Position numbers and translations under genes: made by a program
IMG/VR virus record: IMGVR_UViG_3300043436_001633
Location: 1-35,071 of that record
Strand: one strand, 5' to 3'
DNA length: 35,071 bases
Source of the DNA: a virus
Notes under the pieces: generated by a model
What the model saw: only the letters and a program-made list of their open reading frames with translations
Databases searched by the model: none
Told to the model about the DNA's origin: nothing
In this document: piece by piece, positions 1 through 7,685 of the stretch
Numbering within the stretch: the first letter of the stretch is position 1
How the letters are laid out: every line of letters begins with the position of its first letter

Positions 1-153
1 CCACCATCTACTGGTACTACTGGTGGAAATCAAACAGTAGGATCATCAACACCCGCAACTACACAAGACACAACTACTAAAGGTGTAGCAAATGATGATG
101 CTTCATTTGACTCAAATTGGGAACAAGATTATCTTCAGGGAGGTAGAGGATAA
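1..153 (+). CDS. C-terminal fragment of an unidentified upstream gene
   Basis: An open frame enters from the left edge and ends with TAA at 151-153, giving the last 50 residues of a protein. The fragment is rich in Thr, Gly and Ser (TGTTGGNQT, PATTQDTTT) and ends in the more ordered, acidic DASFDSNWEQDYLQGGRG. Its stop codon shares one base with the start of the gp5-like gene (TAATG), so the two are probably translationally coupled. In T4-like phages another baseplate or tail-tube gene would be expected here, but the fragment is too short and too low in complexity to identify. That it is coding is supported by the in-frame opening and by the shared junction with a purine-rich GGGAGG at 138-143. 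Confidence 0.75.
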   Translation, partial: PPSTGTTGGNQTVGSSTPATTQDTTTKGVANDDASFDSNWEQDYLQGGRG

Positions 154-3100
154 TGGCTGAAGACATATTCAAACCGGCAGGTGCATCTAAGGCAAGTAAA
201 CCAGACTCCGGCGGCGGCGTTGTTAGAAATGTACCTGTATTTGGTATAGTAAAGAACAATGTAGACCCTACAAGAACAGGTCGTATTCAAGTATATGTTA
301 CCGATCTAGGTAGTGATGATCCTGATAACCCTGCAGGCTGGGTAACAGTATCGTATATGAGTCCCTTTTATGGGTTCGTTGAACCAACTGCAGGAACTAC
401 AGGCGACGGTGACTTTGCAGCTAATCCTGCAAGTTACGGTGTATGGAACAGTCCGCCTGATTTAGGTAGCACTGTTATTTGTATTTTTATCAACGGTGAT
501 CCTAACTACGGATTCTATATTGGATGTGCCCCCAAAGCAGAAGCATTGCACATGGTTCCTGCTATTGGATCTAGTGAAAACATTGTCACAAACAACAACG
601 GTGAGGCACAAAGCTACGGCGGCGCCTCACAACTGCCAGTAACTAACATAAACATTAATAACAAAGCTATTTCTGACGGCGGCAACTTTTTAGATGAGCC
701 AAAACCAGTACACAGCTATCTAGCATCTATCTTATTCAAGCAAGGTTTAGTTCGTGATCCATTAAGAGGTACAATTACTACCGGCGCTCAACGAGAAAGC
801 CCTTCTCGTGTTGGTTGGGGAGTAAGTTCACCAGGTCGACCAATTTATTCAGGTGGATACACTGATGCCAGTATTGTACAAGCCGCACAGTCCGGTCAAG
901 ACGCTGCTGGCATGACAGTGATTTCACGTAGAGGTGGACATTCAATCGTTATGGATGACGGTGATCTGATAGGAAGAGATCAATTAGTTAGATTACGATC
1001 AGCAGGTGGTCATCAAATATTAATGAGTGATGACGGGCAAACAATATTCATCATTCACGGAAACGGTCAATCATGGATAGAGATGGGCAAAGAAGGCACC
1101 ATCGATATGTTCTGCACGAACAGTTTTAACGTCAGAACTCAAGGTGACATCAACTTCCACGCTGACACTAACATTAATATTCACGCTAAGAAAAAATTAA
1201 ACATAAAGGCTGAAGACATTAACATTCAGTCTGAAAAGAGCACTACACAAAAAGTAGGAACAGATTTTAAAGTAGAAACATCAGGAAAGTATACTCATAA
1301 AGTAGGCGGCTCAATGAGTTTGCAGTCCGGTGGAGAAGGTAGTTTCAACGCTGGCGGAACTTGTTTCATCAATGGTAGTAGAGTTAACTTAAATACCGGC
1401 TCAGGCGCAGCACCAGAAGCGGTAGCTCCTCTGCAAGACATTGGTCACACTGATACGATGTTTGAATCTGTAAAAGGATACATTGCATCGCCGGGTACAC
1501 TAAAGAGTATTACTTCAAGAACACCTGCACATGCGCCGTGGGTCAATGCTAATCAAGGTGTCAACGTAAGTACCAGTTCTAATGCGAGTGACAAACTACC
1601 TTCTGCACCAAGTGCAGTAGTTGAGAGAGCAAACGAAGCAGCCGCAGTAGCTCCTACAGGAAACCCAGTTCAAGCAGCCGCACTATCAACTGTACCTCCT
1701 ACTACTGCTATGAGCGGAGCAATGGATGCTCAATCAACTGGTTCTATGGTTAGTGCAGTGGCGACAAACGCGGCAACAGGCCCAGCAGCCGCAGCAGTAG
1801 CAACCGGTGCAGGCATAGTACAGACTGCTCAAGGCCAAGTTGCATCATTGGGCGTTCTAGCTCAAACTCCTGCTCAACTAGAATCAGCAGGTATATTGAA
1901 GCCTGGATCATCTGCGTTAGTAGACTCTTTGGTAAAATCAGGGTCGTCATTAGCGCAGGCTTTACCAAACAACATGTTCACTGGTCAAGGTGGTGTATCT
2001 AGTTTGACTTCATTTATAAGTAATCCTAGCGCACAGATTTCAGGAATGGTTTCAAACTTCCAAAAGTCACAAACTGCATTGACCGGTGCAGGATTAATGA
2101 CAGGAAAAGAATCACCTATATCAATCGCAGGGTTGATTATGTCAGGTGCTACTGCTGGTATTAGTAATACAATAGGTGCAATTAAGAATTTAGGAACGTT
2201 AGCATCTAATGTGTCATTACCTAGCTTAGGTCTGCCTGGTGTAACGAACTCAATAACAAATGCAATTGGTTCTGGTAACTATGCTGCCGGTCTGGCTGAA
2301 TCAAGTACAGGTGGCCTAGGCTCTATAATGAACACGGTGTTGCCTGTAGCAGGATTAATTGCCGGATCTAAATTAAACAGCAGAGGATCCAGTGCAGCCG
2401 CATTTGGATTGATAGCAGCATCGTTGTCTTCATTGCCACGTGGCCCCGTAAACTTAAGATCAAACTCTAATTCTAATTATGATCTTGCAGTTGCACGTTC
2501 TTCAGGATACAGCGATCCATTAACATCAGCAACTAGAATTCTAAGAACTACTGGTCAGATTTTAGGTGGAAACACTGCAAGAGTTACTAGTGCAGTTGCC
2601 GGAAGCATTACTGCAATAGGAAGATTGAATGGAGCACAGAACCCGTCACAAGCTTTAAGAGGATTGACTGGTGTTCTAGGAAGTATAGGAAGTGTAGGTA
2701 CAGCATTAGGTAACAAGTCACTGGCTAAAGCGTCAAGAGATGTGAATGCTATCATAGGAGTAACCTCACAAGTTAACAGAAGTTTAGGTACTATAGCTAA
2801 TGCTAAAACAGCTTCACAAGCCTTAGGTGGACTAATAGGTGTATTTAACGGGGCCGGCCGAACTGCATCAATATTTGGCAATAAAAAAGTTATTAGGACA
2901 ACTAGAGATATCAATAAGATTTTGACCAACACTGGTCAAATCTTACGAGCATCACAGGCCTTGGCTACAAGCAAGAACATAAATCAAACATTGGGTGCAT
3001 ATAGCTCTGTCATAAATGCAGCAGGTCGTATTGCCGGCGTATTTGGTAAAAACAGCAAGAGCACTGGGTTGTTTGGAATTCCAGGTGGCCAATTAAGTGT

Positions 3101-3797
3101 AGGGTCGTTAGTTAACAAATCACTTGGTTCATTGGGCATACCTAGAAATCCTGCATTGAATTCTATTATTACAAATGCAGTGACCGGTGCACTCAACAAA
3201 ATCGCATTCCCTAGTGCAGTTAAAGGTGCAGCAGGTTTAGCAGCCGGCTTGCCTACACTAGCATCAGGTCAAATTACGAACGCATTGAACAGCTTGCAAG
3301 CCGGCGGACAAAACTTAGCAGGTCTAGCTATGGGAGATTTATCTTTAGGTGAATCCGGTCCATTAAATGCAGCAATGTCTGCAATCGGATTTGGTGGAGC
3401 AGGTGCGATCAAGATGCCTAGCATAGGACTGAATACTAATAATATTGCTGAGGTGAATGCTCAAATTAGTTCATTGTTAGCAGATTCTAGAATTCCTAAG
3501 CCTGACTTTGGTGATGTTGATGAATCTGCGGCAGCATTGTTAGATGCAATGCTAGCACAAAATGATCAAATCGATAGTGCATTTGAAGAAATTGAAGGAT
3601 TGACTGTTCAAGCAGAATCTGCTAGGGAAGAGTATTTTGCTCTAGAAAATTCATTACCGGCGGGCGACCCTCAATTAGAATCAGCACGTGTTGAATGGAT
3701 TGCATTGAGTCAAGATTTACAAGGTAGACTAGAAGCCATTGATAGTGTCATTAATCAATCGGTGTTCATAGACACTGACGAAAATGACGTAGCATAA
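153..3797 (+). CDS. 5: gp5-like baseplate central hub protein with OB-fold, beta-helix and long Ala/Gly/Ser-rich extension
   Basis: This 1214-residue protein is the likely central hub and spike of the baseplate. Residues about 25-125 look like the gp5/VgrG OB-fold (VFGIVKNNVDPTRTGRIQVY, then VICIFINGDPNYGFYIG). Residues 255-320 hold the conserved stretch before the needle (VISRRGGHSIVMDDGD, GGHQILMSDDG). Residues about 330-410 show the alternating short strands of the gp5/VgrG beta-helix (DINFHADTNINIHAKKKLNI). Unlike T4 gp5 (575 residues), no lysozyme domain is visible between OB-fold and helix. Residues about 420-1130 are a low-complexity Ala/Gly/Ser/Thr-rich extension with internal repeats near 830-970; residues 1150-1205 are acidic and coiled-coil-like. 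The start at 153 has GGGAGG at 138-143, nine bases upstream. The gene abuts gp25. The hub assignment is firm; the extension's role is unknown. Confidence 0.9.
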   Translation: MAEDIFKPAGASKASKPDSGGGVVRNVPVFGIVKNNVDPTRTGRIQVYVTDLGSDDPDNPAGWVTVSYMSPFYGFVEPTAGTTGDGDFAANPASYGVWNSPPDLGSTVICIFINGDPNYGFYIGCAPKAEALHMVPAIGSSENIVTNNNGEAQSYGGASQLPVTNININNKAISDGGNFLDEPKPVHSYLASILFKQGLVRDPLRGTITTGAQRESPSRVGWGVSSPGRPIYSGGYTDASIVQAAQSGQDAAGMTVISRRGGHSIVMDDGDLIGRDQLVRLRSAGGHQILMSDDGQTIFIIHGNGQSWIEMGKEGTIDMFCTNSFNVRTQGDINFHADTNINIHAKKKLNIKAEDINIQSEKSTTQKVGTDFKVETSGKYTHKVGGSMSLQSGGEGSFNAGGTCFINGSRVNLNTGSGAAPEAVAPLQDIGHTDTMFESVKGYIASPGTLKSITSRTPAHAPWVNANQGVNVSTSSNASDKLPSAPSAVVERANEAAAVAPTGNPVQAAALSTVPPTTAMSGAMDAQSTGSMVSAVATNAATGPAAAAVATGAGIVQTAQGQVASLGVLAQTPAQLESAGILKPGSSALVDSLVKSGSSLAQALPNNMFTGQGGVSSLTSFISNPSAQISGMVSNFQKSQTALTGAGLMTGKESPISIAGLIMSGATAGISNTIGAIKNLGTLASNVSLPSLGLPGVTNSITNAIGSGNYAAGLAESSTGGLGSIMNTVLPVAGLIAGSKLNSRGSSAAAFGLIAASLSSLPRGPVNLRSNSNSNYDLAVARSSGYSDPLTSATRILRTTGQILGGNTARVTSAVAGSITAIGRLNGAQNPSQALRGLTGVLGSIGSVGTALGNKSLAKASRDVNAIIGVTSQVNRSLGTIANAKTASQALGGLIGVFNGAGRTASIFGNKKVIRTTRDINKILTNTGQILRASQALATSKNINQTLGAYSSVINAAGRIAGVFGKNSKSTGLFGIPGGQLSVGSLVNKSLGSLGIPRNPALNSIITNAVTGALNKIAFPSAVKGAAGLAAGLPTLASGQITNALNSLQAGGQNLAGLAMGDLSLGESGPLNAAMSAIGFGGAGAIKMPSIGLNTNNIAEVNAQISSLLADSRIPKPDFGDVDESAAALLDAMLAQNDQIDSAFEEIEGLTVQAESAREEYFALENSLPAGDPQLESARVEWIALSQDLQGRLEAIDSVINQSVFIDTDENDVA
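2641..3055 (+). repeat. Imperfect ~56-residue tandem repeats within the gp5-like hub tail
   Basis: Two full copies and one partial copy of a unit run in tandem. The first contains SQALRGLTGVLGSIG, then GNKSLAKASRDVNAI. The second, from about 2806, contains SQALGGLIGVFNGAG, then GNKKVIRTTRDINKI. The third, from about 2974, contains NQTLGAYSSVINAAGR, then a GK variant of the GNK motif. A related half copy (RILRTTGQILGGN) lies just upstream, and TGQILRA recurs in copy two. The pattern is visible at protein level; the DNA copies have diverged. The unit is predicted helical and glycine-punctuated; its function is unknown. Confidence 0.7.
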
Positions 3798-3800
3798 ATA
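3793..3800 (+). promoter_or_regulatory. Late-promoter-like CATAAATA at the gp5/gp25 junction
   Basis: CATAAATA overlaps the TAA stop of the hub gene (3795-3797) and ends five bases before the gp25 ATG. It differs at one position from the T4 late promoter core TATAAATA, which is read by gp55-programmed host RNA polymerase with gp33 and gp45. No Shine-Dalgarno sequence lies between it and the ATG. The overlap with a stop codon means part of the match could be chance. Confidence 0.4.
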
Positions 3801-3805
3801 ATATC

Positions 3806-4255
3806 ATGCCTCAATACATAGGATTCAGCACAGTAGGTGCAAATTTACCCAGAACAACTAACGCTCCCGTAGGAAATGACGGGGGCGCTGGTACTGTGCA
3901 ACGATCAATTAACACTGGGAGAAAGTTCAGATTGGTTGATCAACCTCTAGTTATTCAAGATTTTATAAATGCATTGAACATCCGACAAGGACAGAAGGTT
4001 GGAAATCCAGGATACGGCACCACAATGTGGAACTTTGTTTTTGAACCTAATACATCTGATGTTCAATTCAAATTAGAAAATGAACTAAAGCGTGTTGCGA
4101 GTTTAGATCCTAGATTATTAATTAATACTGTAAAAGCGTATCCACAAGAAAACGGAATTCTACTAGAAGTAGAAATTGCTGTAGCGCCATTCAATCAAGC
4201 AAATCTGTTGAATGTGTTTCTAAGTTCAGTAACCGGCACCGTTGCAATGCAATAA
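3806..4255 (+). CDS. 25: gp25-like baseplate wedge protein (GPW/gp25 family)
   Basis: This 149-residue protein matches the gp25/W family of wedge proteins, which join gp6 in the inner baseplate and help start sheath assembly; T4 gp25 has 132 residues. Residues 40-60 carry the conserved opening (FRLVDQPLVIQDFINALNIR), followed by QGQKVGNPGYGT at 61-72. FEPN at 79-82 sits at the family's conserved Glu-Pro-Arg-like turn, and SLDPRL follows at 99-104. The N-terminal 35 residues are a Gly/Asn-rich leader. The start at 3806 lies eight bases after the preceding stop and has no clear ribosome binding site, so expression may depend on coupling or on the adjacent late-promoter-like element. Location between gp5 and gp6 differs from T4, where gene 25 is elsewhere, but I recall gp25-gp6 adjacency as common in cyanophages. 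Confidence 0.93.
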   Translation: MPQYIGFSTVGANLPRTTNAPVGNDGGAGTVQRSINTGRKFRLVDQPLVIQDFINALNIRQGQKVGNPGYGTTMWNFVFEPNTSDVQFKLENELKRVASLDPRLLINTVKAYPQENGILLEVEIAVAPFNQANLLNVFLSSVTGTVAMQ

Positions 4256-4257
4256 AC

Positions 4258-4280
4258 CCTAAAAAAAGACGGTTTTTAGG
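4258..4280 (+). terminator. Stem-loop between gp25 and gp6, possible weak terminator or processing site
   Basis: CCTAAAAA (4258-4265) and TTTTTAGG (4273-4280) are perfect inverted repeats around a seven-base loop. The stem starts three bases after the gp25 stop and lies just before a late-promoter-like GATAAATAC, as expected for a terminator followed by a new promoter. The stem is AT-rich and no uridine run follows it, so it is a poor classic intrinsic terminator. It could instead act in mRNA processing or protection of the 3' end. Confidence 0.35.
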
Positions 4281-4283
4281 TAT

Positions 4284-4292
4284 GATAAATAC
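4284..4292 (+). promoter_or_regulatory. Late-promoter-like GATAAATAC upstream of gp6
   Basis: GATAAATAC lies in the 54-base gap between gp25 and gp6, 17 bases before the gp6 ATG, leaving room for a short leader containing the purine-rich AAAAGAGA (4296-4303). It is the best placed of the NATAAATA elements because it does not overlap coding sequence. Similarity to the T4 late promoter core TATAAATA is the only evidence for function. Confidence 0.5.
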
Positions 4293-4309
4293 TTAAAAGA
4301 GATATACCT

Positions 4310-7300
4310 ATGGCTACAAGCTCACGACAATCAGCATTATTCGGGGTCAACGATTGGCAAGCGATCTATCAAACGTTCCGCGAAGCCGATTTTAGAAGTT
4401 ATGATTATGAAACTTTACGCAAAAGTTTCATCGATTATCTACGTGTGTACTACCCGGAAACGTTCAATGACTACATTGAGTCCAGCGAATTCATTGCACT
4501 ATTAGACGTAATTGCATTTATGGGACAAGGTCTTGCGTTCCGTAACGACTTGAACACACGTGAAAATTTTATTGATACTGCTGAACGTAGAGATAGTGTT
4601 ATTAAACTTGCGAACCTAGTAAGCTATACCCCTAAGCGTAACTTAGCGGCACAGGGATATTTAAAAATAGTCAACATACAGACTACACAAAATATTACGG
4701 ACTTAAACGGTACTAATCTAAGTAATCTTCCTATTCTATGGAATGACCCTGCTAACCCAGCCTGGTTAGAACAATTTAACACTATTATCAGTGCTTCTCT
4801 AGTTGACACTCAGCGTATAGGTCGCCCTGGAAATACAGCAGATTTGTTAGGAGTAACGACTAGCGAATACACAATGAGAATTCCAAACACTGCACTACCG
4901 ATCGTTCCGTTCACTTCTGTTGTAGACGGCATTGCAATGAATTTTGAACTTTGCAGTGTAACTAGTGTCGATGAAGATTACATGTATGAGATTCCTCCTG
5001 CACCTAGCGGTCGTTTTAACATGTTGTATCGTAATGATAAGTTAGGATACGGTAGTCCAAACACTGGTTATTTCTTCTACTTTAAGCAAGGTAGTTTACA
5101 AAACTATGACTTTACCTTAGAGCAACAAATTGCAAACCAAGTAGTAAACATTGACATTGAAGGTATTAACAACGAAGATACATGGTTGTATCAATTAAAT
5201 ACCAACAACGGTTTCAGAGCATTATGGAATAAAGTAGAAAACATTTATGCAGATGCATACTTGCAAAATGAAACCAGTAACAGAACTATATTTTCAGTTA
5301 ACTCACGTTTCAATGACCAAGTTAGTTATGTATTTGGTGATGGCGTTTTCAGTCAGATTCCAGTAGGAACATATCGTGCATATGTACGTGCCGGCAACGC
5401 TCTTACATATACAATAGATCCAACTGAAATGCAAGGCATCTCAGTGTCGTTCAGCTACTTAAATCGTTTAGGTAAAACTGAAATCTTAACATTGGGTCTT
5501 GAACTACAACTACCGGTGTCTAATGCTCAATCACGTGAGCCATTAGCACAAATTAAACAACGTGCTCCAACACGATACTATACTCAAAACCGTATGGTTA
5601 ACGGAGAAGATTATAATAACTTCCCGTATACCTTATACAGTTCTATTATCAAAAGTAAAGCAATCAACCGTAGTAGTATCGGTGTCAGCAAAAACTTAGA
5701 CTTATTAGATCCTACAGGAAAATATTCAAGTTTGAATAGTTTTGCAACAGATGGCGCATTATGGCAAGATCCTACAAATGGATTCGAATCATTAACTATC
5801 AACACGGTAGGTAATATTATTACTTTCCTAACAGACACCTTGAATACTGTTTTATCTAGTAATCGTGTTGTTCAATACTATACACAAAACTTTACCCAGT
5901 ATTCAATTAACTCTGCGTCCGGTGATGGTACCGTATATTGGAATGCTAGTACTGTTGACGGTAACTCATTAACTGGTTATTTTTATAACATCACCGATGG
6001 TAGTGAGCTTCCAATTCCAATTGGAACTTACTCTACTAATAACGTAAAATATATCACACCGGGCTCACTTGTAAAATTTGTAGCGCCTAGTGGTTTTTAT
6101 TTTGATTCAAACAATAGATTAGTATCAGGCATACCTGGACCTAGTAATCAAACTTATATTTGGACAACCGCATTAGCCGTTATAGGTGATGGCTACAATA
6201 ATGGTCAAGGCAATTTTGCTAACGGCACAGGCCCGGTAACATTAAATGGGTATGTACCAGACGGAGCCATATTAACAACAGTGCTTCCTGCATTCGATAA
6301 CTCATTGTCTAACGAAATTGTACAAGAGTGTATCATTAGAATGGAATTGCAACAAAACTTTAGTTTAGTTTTTAATAACTCATTGACTATTGCACAAGAC
6401 AGATGGAGTATCAAACAATATGATGATGCAAACTGGTTTGTTAATTTTCAATACATTAACGGTAAATATATTGCTACCTACCGATCGTTAAGATATTACT
6501 TTGGTAGTGTAGAAGATACACGATTTAGTTTTGATCGTAATAAACTAGTGTATGATCCACTTAGCGGAAAAATTCTACAAGACTTTATTAGTGTACTAGC
6601 AACAAATACACAACCTAATAGTAACAATCCATTGTCTAAAGCAATCAGTGTGAACATTGTAGGACAAACCGTAGAAAGCGATGGCTATATCAATGACTTT
6701 GAAGTTGAAGTGGCTAGTAATGATATTAACAATCGTGGATTAATTATTAATCCAGATTTCTTTCAAACAGTGACTGGTTACACTACCGGTGGAGCCAATA
6801 CAGGTATATACGTGTTTTTTGAATTGGTTGAAGATGCGATTAACTTATCTAGATATCAGATAGTTCCAACAACAGATGTTATTCAATATCAAACAAAGGC
6901 ACAAATTGAGGTAGCTAAATATGAGTATCCAGTAGGACAATTGTTTTATGCATTTGGCGAAAACATTTTTTGGAAAACAGTGCAGGACAATACAGTGAAT
7001 ACTCCTTATTATCTTTTAGTAGAACAGCCTCAGTACTCTATTAAGCCAGGTCGTCAAGGTTTACAGTTTCAGTATCGTCACAATAGTAACAATACTACAC
7101 GTATAGATCCTGCCACAACTAACATTATTGATTTGTATGTAGTGACTCAGAGCTACTATACACAATATCAAAATTATATTCAAGATACATCAAACACTGT
7201 TCCAATTCCACCTAAACCAACTATCAATCAGTTGAGCGAAGAATATGGTGAATTGAACAACTATAAAATGCTATCTGACAGTATGGTGTTAAACAGTGTT

Positions 7301-7675
7301 GTATTCAAACCGTTGTTTGGACCCAAAGCAAGTCCAAACTTACGAGCTACTATTAAAGTAATTAAGGCATCTAACACTAACGCTAGTGAAAGTGAAATTC
7401 GTAGTGCAGTATTAACTGCAATGAATGCCTATTTTGAAATCAATAATTGGAACTTTGGTGATACATTCTACTTCAGTGAATTGAGTGCATACTTGCACGA
7501 TCAAGTTGGAGAATATATTAGTTCCGCAGTATTGGTACCCAATGACCCAACAATGAAATTCGGAGACTTATATGAAATAAAATGTGCCCCGTATGAAATT
7601 TTCGTCAATGCTGCTACAGCAAATGACGTATTGGTTATCGCTGCGCTCACACCAGCAGAATTACAAATTGCATAA
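4310..7675 (+). CDS. 6: gp6-like baseplate wedge protein, enlarged
   Basis: This 1121-residue protein is a gp6-type wedge subunit, which in T4 forms the ring that ties the wedges together and triggers sheath contraction. The N-terminus is typical: WQAIYQTFREADFRSYDYET at 17-36, then FIDYLRVYYPETFNDYIESS and LDVIAFMGQGLAFRNDLNTR to about residue 85. A second conserved block, RAPTRYYTQNRMVNGEDYNN, is near residues 417-436. The C-terminal 110 residues (LRATIKVIKASNTN to GDLYEIKCAPYEIF) correspond to the family's conserved end. T4 gp6 has 660 residues, so the several hundred extra residues lie mainly between about 450 and 1000. That stretch is beta-rich with Asn/Thr/Tyr-rich loops. The gene follows gp25 with its own late-promoter-like site and is followed ten bases later by the giant gene. 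The assignment is firm; the role of the enlargement is unknown. Confidence 0.93.
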   Translation: MATSSRQSALFGVNDWQAIYQTFREADFRSYDYETLRKSFIDYLRVYYPETFNDYIESSEFIALLDVIAFMGQGLAFRNDLNTRENFIDTAERRDSVIKLANLVSYTPKRNLAAQGYLKIVNIQTTQNITDLNGTNLSNLPILWNDPANPAWLEQFNTIISASLVDTQRIGRPGNTADLLGVTTSEYTMRIPNTALPIVPFTSVVDGIAMNFELCSVTSVDEDYMYEIPPAPSGRFNMLYRNDKLGYGSPNTGYFFYFKQGSLQNYDFTLEQQIANQVVNIDIEGINNEDTWLYQLNTNNGFRALWNKVENIYADAYLQNETSNRTIFSVNSRFNDQVSYVFGDGVFSQIPVGTYRAYVRAGNALTYTIDPTEMQGISVSFSYLNRLGKTEILTLGLELQLPVSNAQSREPLAQIKQRAPTRYYTQNRMVNGEDYNNFPYTLYSSIIKSKAINRSSIGVSKNLDLLDPTGKYSSLNSFATDGALWQDPTNGFESLTINTVGNIITFLTDTLNTVLSSNRVVQYYTQNFTQYSINSASGDGTVYWNASTVDGNSLTGYFYNITDGSELPIPIGTYSTNNVKYITPGSLVKFVAPSGFYFDSNNRLVSGIPGPSNQTYIWTTALAVIGDGYNNGQGNFANGTGPVTLNGYVPDGAILTTVLPAFDNSLSNEIVQECIIRMELQQNFSLVFNNSLTIAQDRWSIKQYDDANWFVNFQYINGKYIATYRSLRYYFGSVEDTRFSFDRNKLVYDPLSGKILQDFISVLATNTQPNSNNPLSKAISVNIVGQTVESDGYINDFEVEVASNDINNRGLIINPDFFQTVTGYTTGGANTGIYVFFELVEDAINLSRYQIVPTTDVIQYQTKAQIEVAKYEYPVGQLFYAFGENIFWKTVQDNTVNTPYYLLVEQPQYSIKPGRQGLQFQYRHNSNNTTRIDPATTNIIDLYVVTQSYYTQYQNYIQDTSNTVPIPPKPTINQLSEEYGELNNYKMLSDSMVLNSVVFKPLFGPKASPNLRATIKVIKASNTNASESEIRSAVLTAMNAYFEINNWNFGDTFYFSELSAYLHDQVGEYISSAVLVPNDPTMKFGDLYEIKCAPYEIFVNAATANDVLVIAALTPAELQIA

Positions 7676-7678
7676 GTA
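7671..7678 (+). promoter_or_regulatory. Degenerate late-promoter-like CATAAGTA before the giant gene
   Basis: CATAAGTA overlaps the gp6 stop (7673-7675) and lies seven bases before the giant gene's ATG. It resembles the junction before gp25 (CATAAATAATATC versus CATAAGTAATATATT) with one mismatch in the core. No Shine-Dalgarno sequence is visible before the ATG. It may be a weak promoter or merely junction similarity. Confidence 0.2.
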
Positions 7679-7685
7679 ATATATT

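Noticed and set aside
2555-2932. Minus-strand open frame of 125 codons opposite the hub gene
   Set aside because: It lies opposite a low-complexity Ala/Gly/Ser-rich coding stretch, which commonly opens antisense frames; its Leu/Pro/Ala-rich translation resembles no family.
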